Positions 53,889-62,125 of a stretch of DNA of 64,000 nt are shown here, in pieces. Every line of letters starts with the position of its first letter. Position 1 is the stretch's first letter. The stretch spans positions 186,001-250,000 of the forward strand of contig NZ_JAESDH010000003.1 in the NCBI RefSeq assembly GCF_019249295.1, in the 5' to 3' direction. The notes below the pieces were generated by a model. That model saw only the letters and a list, made by a program, of their open reading frames with translations. It was not told where the DNA came from and ran no database searches. A program made the translations under genes and the position numbers. The stretch is from Alteromonas antoniana (GTDB lineage Bacteria; Pseudomonadota; Gammaproteobacteria; Enterobacterales; Alteromonadaceae).

Positions 53889-53908
53889 TCTCAAAATGAG
53901 ATTATGAT
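53881..53908 (+). promoter_or_regulatory. Candidate promoter with TCTCAAAATGAGA operator
   Basis: TTGCAT (53881) and TATGAT (53903) are separated by 16 bases, and the palindrome TCTCAAAATGAGA (53889-53901) lies in the spacer. The small HTH protein encoded just upstream is a natural candidate repressor. This is the clearest internal promoter in the array. Confidence 0.45.
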
Positions 53909-53931
53909 TATACTCAATACACCAATCGAAC

Positions 53932-54264
53932 ATGAGAACTCTAATGGACGCTTCAGAGAAGTACATAGAATGTCTTTACCACAAAAATTGCGGCGGTTTC
54001 GCTACTGGAAATTCTGACTTGTGTGAAGACTGTCACGAGGAACAGCGTGAACTACAAGAGCTAAATAAGCCTACTGTTCGCAATAAAGAGTATTTCAACG
54101 GGGCGGAATTTGATTGTTCCAAGGAACACCTTTTAAATGAGCTGGCTACCCGTGCTGAGCAGTGGTTTAAGCAAACTGATGGCGCTTATGCAATTCCTCG
54201 GGTTGGTGGTCAATTAGAACAGATATTAGAAATGGCTATAGCCGCCAAACTAAAATCAAACTAA
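53932..54264 (+). CDS. Small Cys-rich, zinc-ribbon-like protein
   Basis: The product has 110 residues from ATG 53932 (an in-frame ATG at 53944 also fits). Four cysteines in the first half (CLYHKNC and CEDC) suggest zinc binding. The C-terminal half is helical. Function unknown. Confidence 0.5.
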   Translation: MRTLMDASEKYIECLYHKNCGGFATGNSDLCEDCHEEQRELQELNKPTVRNKEYFNGAEFDCSKEHLLNELATRAEQWFKQTDGAYAIPRVGGQLEQILEMAIAAKLKSN

Positions 54265-54278
54265 TGGGAAGCATGACT

Positions 54279-54521
54279 ATGAACTCACGTCTCTTCCCAG
54301 AGCTGGATAAGCTTGCAGCCTTCAACAGTGACATCACTCAGATTCGTTCGTTTTTGGAAGAAATGAGCGAAAAGGGCTTTGAGTTTGGTCGGTGGGATGG
54401 TGATAAATTCTATCCGGCAAACCTTGAATTAGAAAGTGTTATCCATGAGCATTTTGGGATTGATCTGCCAACGGTTGAAAAAGAGCGCAGGCAAGTATTA
54501 GAGAAGCTCCACAACCAATAG
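54279..54521 (+). CDS. Small unknown protein
   Basis: The ATG at 54279 is preferred over those at 54264 and 54273 because GGGAAG then has normal ribosome-site spacing, as at the other junctions. The 80-residue product is soluble with no motif recognised. Confidence 0.45.
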   Translation: MNSRLFPELDKLAAFNSDITQIRSFLEEMSEKGFEFGRWDGDKFYPANLELESVIHEHFGIDLPTVEKERRQVLEKLHNQ

Positions 54522-54529
54522 GAAACACG

Positions 54530-54919
54530 ATGAAAAAGACGTTTAGTGTGTTATTTATGGTTGTATTATTTATCAATAAATGTTTTGCGGTAGAGTTGTC
54601 AAACATCTACATCCCTTCGGGTAAAAAAGCGAACCTTGCTGAAGGCACGGCTTTTGTCTTGGGATTGAATGTTTGCGTTTTAACTAAAAAAACGTCTTGC
54701 CTTAAAATCACCCCTGAAACAAAGTCTGTTACTGCTATTTTCGTCATGGAAGATACCGAGGAAATGAAACATGAAACGCTTTCAGTCGAGCACAAAAGTG
54801 ATCATTACAGACTTAAACGAAATGATGGGTCGTATGTAACTAAAGTCGAGACGGTATATAGGCAGGTTGGTTCAGGCGCATATGTCAAGAACTCAAACTT
54901 CGAAGAATTTATCAGGTAG
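54530..54919 (+). CDS. Small secreted protein
   Basis: This 129-residue protein has a clear Sec signal peptide (KKTFSVLFMVVLFINKCFA). The mature part is about 110 residues with two cysteines, likely periplasmic and beta-rich. It is preceded by GGAAACACGATG exactly. It is the only array gene with a plain signal peptide. Confidence 0.6.
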   Translation: MKKTFSVLFMVVLFINKCFAVELSNIYIPSGKKANLAEGTAFVLGLNVCVLTKKTSCLKITPETKSVTAIFVMEDTEEMKHETLSVEHKSDHYRLKRNDGSYVTKVETVYRQVGSGAYVKNSNFEEFIR

Positions 54920-54928
54920 GTAATACAG

Positions 54929-55243
54929 ATGTTCAAGTACATCAAAGCTTATATGAAAGCCAGAGCCGAAGGCTCGATGCTCGGAGATAAAGCCAGAGAA
55001 AATGCTTTGGATGTGCTTTATACGCATGGTTTAAAGGCACATCTTTATTTGCCTAGCATCGGTAAGCGCGACAATCGTGAGCTTTGTGAAGCGATGGATC
55101 TGCTCTCTGCTGCCGGTTACTTGATCACCGATAGAGATAATCAACTGGTTGGAAAAATTGCTCAAGCCAGAATGACAAGTAGTGAAGTGGCTGAAGAGCG
55201 CAGAAAGACTTTTAAGTTGGTTGATACAGACCAAAACCAATGA
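54929..55243 (+). CDS. Small unknown helical protein
   Basis: This 104-residue soluble, helical protein has a basic N-terminal half. Function unknown. Confidence 0.5.
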   Translation: MFKYIKAYMKARAEGSMLGDKARENALDVLYTHGLKAHLYLPSIGKRDNRELCEAMDLLSAAGYLITDRDNQLVGKIAQARMTSSEVAEERRKTFKLVDTDQNQ

Positions 55244-55254
55244 TGGGAAACACG

Positions 55255-55467
55255 ATGGCCGCGACTAAACAGCAGGTATTAGATTTGGAGCGCTGCAACA
55301 TTAACCTTGCTGCGCTGGGGAATATCAGGGAACAGTTGGAAAAAGTACGTCCATCGGACGACGAATCCTTTGCCGGATACATTTCTAAAATTCATTCCCT
55401 GATAGACGAAATGAGCGCTGATGAAATCTCTTTAAGGGACGCTTTTTTCGAAGAATTGACGCAATAG
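55255..55467 (+). CDS. Small unknown helical protein
   Basis: The ATG at 55255 is chosen because the upstream GGAAACACGATG supplies the ribosome site; the in-frame ATG at 55240 would put the ribosome site inside the gene. The product has 70 residues and is acidic and helical. Function unknown. Confidence 0.5.
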   Translation: MAATKQQVLDLERCNINLAALGNIREQLEKVRPSDDESFAGYISKIHSLIDEMSADEISLRDAFFEELTQ

Positions 55468-55477
55468 GAATCAGCAG

Positions 55478-55687
55478 ATGAGCGTAATTTTAGCTTTGGG
55501 ATGCCAGTGTTTTAACTGTGGAATTGAGTTCCCCGATGATGAAAATGCACCTGGGACTGACGGCTGGAAGAGTGGATTAGCATCTACAGAAGATGATGAA
55601 GATTTTGAGCTATCGACGGTGTTTGCATGTAAGCGATGCTCCCCACTGTTGCTAGATGCCGCTCCATTTCCTTCCGAATCAGCATAA
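55478..55687 (+). CDS. Small zinc-ribbon-like protein
   Basis: This 69-residue protein has CFNC and CKRC pairs separated by an acidic loop, a typical small zinc-binding layout. Function unknown. Confidence 0.5.
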   Translation: MSVILALGCQCFNCGIEFPDDENAPGTDGWKSGLASTEDDEDFELSTVFACKRCSPLLLDAAPFPSESA

Positions 55688-55697
55688 AGGAAACACG

Positions 55698-55997
55698 ATG
55701 TCTGTTTGGATGGAACTTAGGTGTGAGCAAGCAAGCGAAGATCACGCTGAAAGGCTTTACACGGGCAGAAAAGATGCGCATGGACTCGATGAAACTTCTG
55801 AGTGTTGGAGTCACATTAACAGCGGTTGTGGTGAGACATCAGGTAGTGCAAGTCAGAAGTCTGTCATAGACAATTATAAAGACATTTGCCAGACCGCAAC
55901 CGCAAGCGGCTGGAAGCGAGTAAATGGCAATTGGGTATGCCCTCATTGCCTTGAATTCAAAGGTAAAAACATGCCTAAAGCAAGAAAGTGGGCATAG
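55698..55997 (+). CDS. Small Cys-containing unknown protein
   Basis: The ATG at 55698 follows an exact GGAAACACGATG junction. The product has 99 residues, is polar and ends with a CPHC zinc-type motif near the C-terminus. Function unknown. Confidence 0.5.
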   Translation: MSVWMELRCEQASEDHAERLYTGRKDAHGLDETSECWSHINSGCGETSGSASQKSVIDNYKDICQTATASGWKRVNGNWVCPHCLEFKGKNMPKARKWA

Positions 55998-56007
55998 AGG
56001 AAACAAT

Positions 56008-56187
56008 ATGGCTGAAAAAGTAATGACGGTTGTACTCAGGTTCGATGAAAATGCTGAGTTACCTTCGCAGTTAACAGAAGCAATGCACAAAGGAATACAG
56101 GTCGGCGGGTGTAATGTTACCGCTGTCTCAAATGAAGATGAAATTGCGCGTGTGGAGCAGTTTGAAAATGCCCAAATGGGCATGTAG
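56008..56187 (+). CDS. Very small unknown protein
   Basis: This 59-residue protein is preceded by GAGGAAACAATATG. It looks like a small alpha/beta fold; function unknown. Confidence 0.5.
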   Translation: MAEKVMTVVLRFDENAELPSQLTEAMHKGIQVGGCNVTAVSNEDEIARVEQFENAQMGM

Positions 56188-56195
56188 GAGACATC

Positions 56196-56471
56196 ATGGA
56201 AACCTTAAGGCAGATTGCAAACGATAACTATAGAACTGGCGATAAATCGATAATCACCAGTATGACAGCTTTGCGTGGTGAGATGATAAGTAATCTTGAA
56301 AAACAAGAGTCAATTAACATCGAAGATATCCAAGACCTAGATCGTGTCGGTAGGTTTACTGTCGCCCAATCCATGTTTTCTAAATGCGCTTCTGAAGCTA
56401 GAAAATACTTACTGACAGATGAGCATCCACACGTTCGTTCTGCTGCTGAAAACGCAAAAAATAGAATGTAG
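56196..56471 (+). CDS. Small helical unknown protein
   Basis: This 91-residue, helical, soluble protein follows GGAGACATCATG. Function unknown. Confidence 0.5.
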   Translation: METLRQIANDNYRTGDKSIITSMTALRGEMISNLEKQESINIEDIQDLDRVGRFTVAQSMFSKCASEARKYLLTDEHPHVRSAAENAKNRM

Positions 56472-56480
56472 GAAATAGAA

Positions 56481-56840
56481 ATGAGTACCAGTGTCGTCTT
56501 TTACATTCGTACCGATTTACCTGAGAAGGTGGAAAAGCACCTATGTGAGTCGCTGTCGAATTGGGAGTGGGCAATTTCACTATATCCCACTTCTGCGCAA
56601 TCCGTTCATGACTCAATGAATGTAAATGACAAAGATGAACCTAATTGGCATGTGTGGAGTTCGTACATTCCACTCTCTGAGTCTTATGGTTCTGGAATTG
56701 GAGCTAATTATTCAAAGGCTCTTGCTGCATTGCATGGCGTAAAAGGTGCAATTCAGGATCTGCTAATTAGTGATTCAACAACCGGCGAGGCAGGTCAAAA
56801 ACTAGATGGCTCGGCACTCGATATTTATAAAAATGGGTAA
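56481..56840 (+). CDS. Small unknown protein
   Basis: This 119-residue soluble protein is preceded by GGAAATAGAAATG. The middle is rich in aromatic residues. Function unknown. Confidence 0.5.
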   Translation: MSTSVVFYIRTDLPEKVEKHLCESLSNWEWAISLYPTSAQSVHDSMNVNDKDEPNWHVWSSYIPLSESYGSGIGANYSKALAALHGVKGAIQDLLISDSTTGEAGQKLDGSALDIYKNG

Positions 56841-56851
56841 TGGGAAAAATC

Positions 56852-57079
56852 ATGGAATTGAAAAAATACCGGATAGTGTCGAACCAAGTCCTGCTTAATA
56901 CCGCATTGGAACTATTGCGTGGGGTCAATGAAGGTGAGATGACAGGCAGTGATGCTACTAAATTTGGTGAAGTGCGCCGTGACCTGGAAAAGCTTGCTAA
57001 ACACTCTTTGCCTGAAAAGGTTGCTGAAGCTCTATATCCAAGTAAACCAGAATTAATGGACATTCCATTCGACAAATAA
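56852..57079 (+). CDS. Small helical unknown protein
   Basis: Start at ATG 56852, after GGGAAAAATC, preferred to the overlapping ATG 56840. The product has 75 residues and is helical and basic/acidic mixed. Function unknown. Confidence 0.45.
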   Translation: MELKKYRIVSNQVLLNTALELLRGVNEGEMTGSDATKFGEVRRDLEKLAKHSLPEKVAEALYPSKPELMDIPFDK

Positions 57080-57096
57080 GGGTGATGGGAAACATA

Positions 57097-57282
57097 ATGG
57101 CACCAAGGCATGGCGAGAAAAGAAATGGCCGATGGGTTCGAGAGCAAAAAACAGAACTTACAGGCCAGTCAACTACTGCTTTCGAAAAATATTGCGGCAA
57201 ATGCGAAGAGTGGATTGACACTGAAAAAGAAGATTTTTTAGAAGTCGGTTTGTGTTGCCCTAAATGTAAAACCAGATGGTAG
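57097..57282 (+). CDS. Small zinc-ribbon protein
   Basis: Start at ATG 57097 after ATGGGAAACATA. The product has 61 residues, with CGKC and CCPKC pairs in a basic protein: a zinc-ribbon layout. Function unknown. Confidence 0.5.
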   Translation: MAPRHGEKRNGRWVREQKTELTGQSTTAFEKYCGKCEEWIDTEKEDFLEVGLCCPKCKTRW

Positions 57283-57290
57283 GAAAAACG

Positions 57291-57431
57291 ATGAAAGCCT
57301 CAACCCGCTTGCAAAAAGCCTGTGAACTACTTGGAACATATAGAACCTTCTGGATTATGAGACTGAGGCAAGAAAAAGGTCGCTGCAAGCAGCCTCGTGG
57401 CTTCGGATATCTGTCTGGGGTCAACGTTTAG
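57291..57431 (+). CDS. 46-residue basic protein
   Basis: This short gene fits exactly between two junction motifs (TAGGAAAAACGATG before, GATGGGAAATTAGATG after) and encodes 46 residues rich in Arg/Lys. It is below usual length limits, but the position supports it. It could be degenerate. Confidence 0.4.
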   Translation: MKASTRLQKACELLGTYRTFWIMRLRQEKGRCKQPRGFGYLSGVNV

Positions 57432-57449
57432 GTAGGGATGGGAAATTAG

Positions 57450-57722
57450 ATGTCTTCAAGAATAGGTGGCGAGTGCCCCAATTGCAGAGAAGCTGGTATT
57501 TTGCACATCGACGATCATTTTGTACGTTGTGACAATTGTGATTTTGAGCGCTTTAGCACTCAGGAGGAATTGGACCGCTATGTGAATGAAGAAGAGTATA
57601 AGAAAAACCCTATCTCAGAACGTCTGATTACCTTACAAGAACACGAACCTTGTATCCCACCAAGAGCAAGTAAGCCGATAGGGATGAGAGATTTTTTTAA
57701 GTCAAAAAAATTAACAGATTAA
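57450..57722 (+). CDS. Small zinc-ribbon protein
   Basis: This 90-residue protein starts with a zinc ribbon (CPNC at residues 9-12 and CDNC) and an acidic C-terminus. Preceded by GATGGGAAATTAG. Function unknown. Confidence 0.5.
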   Translation: MSSRIGGECPNCREAGILHIDDHFVRCDNCDFERFSTQEELDRYVNEEEYKKNPISERLITLQEHEPCIPPRASKPIGMRDFFKSKKLTD

Positions 57723-57741
57723 TACAAATGAAGGGTGTTAG

Positions 57742-57948
57742 ATGATTGAGTTGGTAGCTATGTTTTTAGTTGCGTTCGTTATAGTAGCTGCAGTTGCTAT
57801 GAGAATATTAAAATGGTTAGAGGATGGCGGTTTGTATTATATGAAATACCCCGCTGCAAAAGTCATGGATGACGCAAAGAAAAATGGCCAGTCCGTTGAC
57901 TATAGAACAGCGCTCAAAGCCGTTGAATCAAGCAAAAGTCGCAGGTAA
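57742..57948 (+). CDS. Small single-span membrane protein
   Basis: This 68-residue protein has one N-terminal membrane segment (about residues 3-22) and a basic cytoplasmic tail. Function unknown. Confidence 0.5.
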   Translation: MIELVAMFLVAFVIVAAVAMRILKWLEDGGLYYMKYPAAKVMDDAKKNGQSVDYRTALKAVESSKSRR

Positions 57949-57957
57949 GAGGCAGAA

Positions 57958-58161
57958 ATGGCAGCGTTAAAACGTAATCAGAATTGGCCGCTTGGTGTTG
58001 ATAGAAATCAACAAGTGTTGATGCAAACATCGAGTGGTCAACTACTAATGTTGGGGCATTGTGTTGGTGACTATTTTTACACTCCAGACATCGGTGTCGA
58101 TAAGTGGGAAGTGTGGAAGTTATCTGACCTTACTCCCGCACCACCACTTGAACCTGCTTAA
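57958..58161 (+). CDS. Last small gene of the array
   Basis: This 67-residue polar protein, with two or three strands predicted from its sequence, has no family recognised. Convergent with dotL; no terminator is seen between them. Confidence 0.45.
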   Translation: MAALKRNQNWPLGVDRNQQVLMQTSSGQLLMLGHCVGDYFYTPDIGVDKWEVWKLSDLTPAPPLEPA

Positions 58162-58188
58162 CCAAATTGGACGGGGAGCAGGGTGCTA

Positions 58189-60774
58189 TCAAATATCATC
58201 TTCTGCGATTTCTGAAGAATAAACATTAATCAAAGCTCTAAGCTGTTCCTTAGTCTTACGAGGGTTTTTTGCAAGCGTAGGAGGGTTAGGGTGCGTCACT
58301 GTGCGACTAACGTTTTCCACCACGTCTTTAGCAACCTGGCTGCCGTCACTATCACCTGTAATGACATCAGAAAGCTCTGCCATACTGCTTTCTACAATAT
58401 CTCGACCCTGAACACCGAAAACGGTATCGAAAATATTCTGAGTTTGTGAAGCAACTTCCTCTGCAATGACATGGCCAGTACTCTCATCAGAGTTGGATTC
58501 AGATTCAACTGAGATGGAGTCTGTAAAGGCAAGATCATCACCGGTGATATCCTCACCGGGCTTAGAAGAATCCGCCTTTTCTTCGAATGCGACGTTAGCG
58601 AATGGCATGCCGTCTTCATCAGTATCGAAGCCATACTCTTCGGTCGATAGCTGCTCAGGCCCTGTCGTTTCCTGTGGATCTTGGCCTGGTGAGACGTCAT
58701 CGAACTCATGCTCGAAGTCTTCATCAAAATCAGAAGTTGCATCTTCATGATGATAGTGAAGCAAATCCAGGTCGAGTTTCATTTGCGTGCCGGCGATATA
58801 CGAAGTCCCCATACGTATGTCACCAGCGAATTTTTCAACGAGATGAGCAGACTGTTGGAGTGAATTCGGAAGGCTGTGATTTGTTTCAGTGAACTCGATT
58901 TCCTCATCCTTGATAAATCGAGCGGCGTGTTTCATGAAACGGTTGTAGTCATCCATTGAGACCGGTTCACCACTACTTGTGTTAGATAGGCTGAAATAGT
59001 CATTCAACCTCACATATTCCAGCTCCTGGGTACTCAACATTGGAATGCGGACTAAAGCTAGCTTCCCGTTATAGTGGAAGTACACCTCACCTTCTACCAA
59101 GTTTTGAAGGTCTTTGACGTCCAAAATATTTTCTTTCGAAACGGAATAGCCAGCGGCCTTCAGTGACCTGGACATCCCAGCTTCATTTATGTCGTATCTA
59201 TCGATACGCGCAAAATAATCCTCGCCTACATACTTTATGATCTCATCAGTCGTGGCATTATCAAGAACGCGACCGAACATTTTGAGGTTAGTGTTTCCCC
59301 ATATACTGTCGACCTCTTTAGCTACTTGATCCGACAACCGTCGCATTGCGGACAAATCCTGCGCACAATACTGAAGGGCAAATCCGATACTTCTAGCCTG
59401 CGCTGCAGCAACAGCCGTTCCCTCTGTAAGGTAGTAACCCACTTCATCATTGTCACTTAAGAATGCTGTGGGGCTTGTGGTGGGGCGGGCTTCGGTATTC
59501 TTGGAAGCTTCCCCAGCGAGTTTGTCACCAAGAGACTTGGCCATCATGGACTTTTGAGCAGCGAGGGTAATCCGGCCCAGTGAAGCAAGTGAGCTTGGTG
59601 AAGTTTCAAGTGCAGGTAGCAGGATCAAAAGAAGGCGTCGATTTAGCACGACATCTTCCATATCGATGTTCCCTGTAGGGCAGTCAGCACTATTGAAAAT
59701 AAAGCCGTAGTCACCAGCCAACATATTCATGATAGGAATTATCTGCATCACGACGTAACCAAACTGGTCCAGTATGGTTGCAGCTTCACGACCAGAGGGA
59801 GATTGCCCCTCCATAATAGTTTTTAAAGCCTTCTCGTTCATTCCCGGGAGTGTTTTTATGAACTTCAGTAGCTGTGACTTTGCCTGGTCAGGAATTGTCT
59901 CGTCACCCAAAACCTTTCCTGCTTCCTCAAGAATGAGCATGTCAGAAAGCACATCGATGGTCAGGAGTAGGTTCTGTTTATCGCGGCGAAAAACGTTAGG
60001 CTTAATCATGGCCGGCACGTAGGACTCTGCCCGCTTAGCCCAGATGTCTCCGTCGCCATCAAGAAGCGCTTTAGTAATTTCACTCAGCGTGTCGGAAGAG
60101 GAACTCATATAAGGGTGGTATGAGTTGGAATCCTTCATTCCGTGCGGATCTTTGTTCCAAGAATCTTGCTCCCCCCTGATGTAGTTGATGACCTGGACGT
60201 TATCTATCAGGTTCATGCGCCATGCTTTGCTCATATGCTCGATAGGCAATTTGAGATCGGCCTTACCGTCAGTAATGCTATATCCTGACCCCATAATAAG
60301 GTAGCTCGTGCTTATCGTGCTTTGTCCTACAGTTTTTCCCGAGCCCGTCGTCCCAAGAAAAATCTGGTGCTGACGGTTCACGCTATCCGATACCCATACT
60401 TCTTCGTTTGTATCAATATCATTGCCGTAATAAACAACGCCTTCGGCTTTACCTATTCCCATAGGATTGCCTTTATGCTTCGGCTGCCTATTGTTCGGAT
60501 CATGTTTAATGCCGGACGATAGGGGTAAATGAATAGTAAGAGAGAGACGCTTTTTCCTGTGATATAGATAGAACGGGACAGAGCCAATAAATGCCCACAT
60601 CCCAGCTCCTACTTTGATACCGAAGTGCATCTCCATCACCCCAATGCCAATACCCGCAGCAACCATTGCTGTCCCAACTTTCCGCTTAGTAAAAGCTTTC
60701 CCGAACTGATCCCAGAGGCCGAGATCTGTCTTTACGTGAGATTTAGCACTAGCTTTTAATGATGGATTACGCAC
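58189..60774 (-). CDS. dotL: DotL/IcmO/TrbC-like type IV coupling ATPase
   Basis: This 861-residue protein has two N-terminal membrane segments (about residues 34-50 and 55-72). A FtsK/TraG-like ATPase domain follows, with Walker A GTTGSGKT (141-148), a Walker B-like LLLILLPA and later motifs. A long acidic, flexible C-terminal tail (about 670-830) would, in Dot/Icm systems, bind adaptor proteins and DotM. The DotM homologue is at 43274. In IncI plasmids the homologue is TrbC, which brings relaxosome DNA to the T4SS. It is 6 bases downstream of an unknown partner gene. Confidence 0.82.
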   Translation of the reverse strand: MRNPSLKASAKSHVKTDLGLWDQFGKAFTKRKVGTAMVAAGIGIGVMEMHFGIKVGAGMWAFIGSVPFYLYHRKKRLSLTIHLPLSSGIKHDPNNRQPKHKGNPMGIGKAEGVVYYGNDIDTNEEVWVSDSVNRQHQIFLGTTGSGKTVGQSTISTSYLIMGSGYSITDGKADLKLPIEHMSKAWRMNLIDNVQVINYIRGEQDSWNKDPHGMKDSNSYHPYMSSSSDTLSEITKALLDGDGDIWAKRAESYVPAMIKPNVFRRDKQNLLLTIDVLSDMLILEEAGKVLGDETIPDQAKSQLLKFIKTLPGMNEKALKTIMEGQSPSGREAATILDQFGYVVMQIIPIMNMLAGDYGFIFNSADCPTGNIDMEDVVLNRRLLLILLPALETSPSSLASLGRITLAAQKSMMAKSLGDKLAGEASKNTEARPTTSPTAFLSDNDEVGYYLTEGTAVAAAQARSIGFALQYCAQDLSAMRRLSDQVAKEVDSIWGNTNLKMFGRVLDNATTDEIIKYVGEDYFARIDRYDINEAGMSRSLKAAGYSVSKENILDVKDLQNLVEGEVYFHYNGKLALVRIPMLSTQELEYVRLNDYFSLSNTSSGEPVSMDDYNRFMKHAARFIKDEEIEFTETNHSLPNSLQQSAHLVEKFAGDIRMGTSYIAGTQMKLDLDLLHYHHEDATSDFDEDFEHEFDDVSPGQDPQETTGPEQLSTEEYGFDTDEDGMPFANVAFEEKADSSKPGEDITGDDLAFTDSISVESESNSDESTGHVIAEEVASQTQNIFDTVFGVQGRDIVESSMAELSDVITGDSDGSQVAKDVVENVSRTVTHPNPPTLAKNPRKTKEQLRALINVYSSEIAEDDI

Positions 60775-60780
60775 AGCGGT

Positions 60781-62100
60781 TTACCTTTCGCGATTGAACA
60801 GCAATTCTTGGAGATTTTTCACCGGGTCCTCATCGCCGCTTGTATCGACTTTAGGCTTTACCGGGCTAATTCCCTGCCTGCCGGTCCCACCAGACTTGAG
60901 AGCATCACGTTGTTTCCGATTTAGTCTTAAGTAGTCAGACATATCGGCAATTGTCATACTTTCCACTTTATCGTCCGAAAGCATTTCGAGGCGTTGCTTC
61001 TGCTGGCTGGTAAGAGATTCAGTAAATGATGGCGTCAGGTTAGATCGTGCCGAAGAAGTGGAATATCTGGGCTGCACAGGCAAATCATTGTGTTTGGTAC
61101 CACCATGACCTCCTCCAATTGTACCGCCTTGGCCACCACCGACTTTTGGTCGTGTTGGTGTTGGTATATCCGCTCGGAGCGACCGGACCTGCATCTCAGT
61201 TAAATTCAGGTAACCCGCCAGATTCTCTTCTGACATTCTCTTTAACATGTCCTCTGGGATCCGTGACAGTTTATCTAACTGGGCGTCGGTAAGTTCTACA
61301 TCCCCTATGCTGCCGCCAATACTCTGTTGGTTTCCGTCCATGTCTCTTATGGTAGTGTTGCCAGGCGTGGTGTTAACCTTGCCACGAGTTTCGACGTTTT
61401 TGATGTTTTCCAGGTTTTGCTGCATCTTATCAATATCAACGCTACTGTTTCCCCGAACAGCGTCTTGGAATTGCTCTTGTGCAGATTTACCAGACCCGCT
61501 TCTCCAGCCCCCTGTTGATTGTCGAGAGTCATCACTGAAGGTTCTTTTGATGCTTTTCGTTGTATCCCGGTAGGCGTCCTCAACATCACCGAGTAAGCCT
61601 TGGCCGTTCTTATCAACGCCAGTTGAACCATACAGCAGTTCTTCGGCCATATCGTCTACGCCCTTCGTATTCATTGAGTAAATCGGCGAATTAATGCTGA
61701 CCCCGTTTTGGTCCAGCTTGAAGTCAACTTTCATGCTTTCCTTAAACGAGCCTATGGCGTCCTGGGCAAAGTCACAAAACAGTGAGCTCAGATCTATATC
61801 GCCGATACCAAAAGAGAAATCAAAATTAAGAAATCCCCCAATCCCACAGTCCTCCAGCGAGGAGGGGATCTCTGGTAATTTAAACCGGTCCATAAGCTGC
61901 TCGTGAACTTGTCCCACATCACAAGACTGAGCGCCGCCATCGCCGCCACCCGGCCAATGCTTCATAGCTTCGTCTCTATATGCCTGCCTTCGCTCAGCGA
62001 TAGCCCTTTTTTCTTCCTCAGTCAGGTGATCCCCAACAGGGGTTGCATACGAGTTAGAGGCAGCCACCAGCCAAAGAAGACCGAAAGTGGTGATTTTCAT
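60781..62100 (-). CDS. Exported protein with two C-terminal 43-residue repeats
   Basis: The internal ATG at 62100 is preferred because it starts a good signal peptide (KITTFGLLWLVAASNSYA). The mature protein has four N-terminal cysteines (first CDVGQ, second DCGIGG, then SLFCDF) and a glycine-rich middle. It ends in two similar helical units (starting LTDAQLDKLSRI and LTSQQKQRLEML, each ending in Y-L-x-L-x-x-x-Q). Likely periplasmic, in the dotL transcription unit. Not matched to a named family. Confidence 0.6.
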   Translation of the reverse strand: MKITTFGLLWLVAASNSYATPVGDHLTEEEKRAIAERRQAYRDEAMKHWPGGGDGGAQSCDVGQVHEQLMDRFKLPEIPSSLEDCGIGGFLNFDFSFGIGDIDLSSLFCDFAQDAIGSFKESMKVDFKLDQNGVSINSPIYSMNTKGVDDMAEELLYGSTGVDKNGQGLLGDVEDAYRDTTKSIKRTFSDDSRQSTGGWRSGSGKSAQEQFQDAVRGNSSVDIDKMQQNLENIKNVETRGKVNTTPGNTTIRDMDGNQQSIGGSIGDVELTDAQLDKLSRIPEDMLKRMSEENLAGYLNLTEMQVRSLRADIPTPTRPKVGGGQGGTIGGGHGGTKHNDLPVQPRYSTSSARSNLTPSFTESLTSQQKQRLEMLSDDKVESMTIADMSDYLRLNRKQRDALKSGGTGRQGISPVKPKVDTSGDEDPVKNLQELLFNRER

Positions 62101-62125
62101 AGAAGGGTTACATATTACTTTCGAA

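Larger units (their letters stand above)
52208..57958 (+). other. Tandem small-gene array with repeated GGAAACACGATG-like junctions
   Basis: About twenty genes of 46-193 codons lie head to tail with gaps of about 0-45 bases. Three junctions are the exact 12-mer GGAAACACGATG (54521, 55246, 55689). Several others differ in two or three bases, for example GGAAACAATTATG (52213), GGAAACATGATG (52594), GGAAACAATATG (55999) and GGAAACATAATG (57088). The motif includes the ribosome site and the start codon. No attC-type site is present between genes. Confidence 0.65.

Noticed and set aside
58392-58748. 118-codon minus-strand frame within dotL
   Set aside because: It is a shadow of the acidic tail of dotL in another frame.
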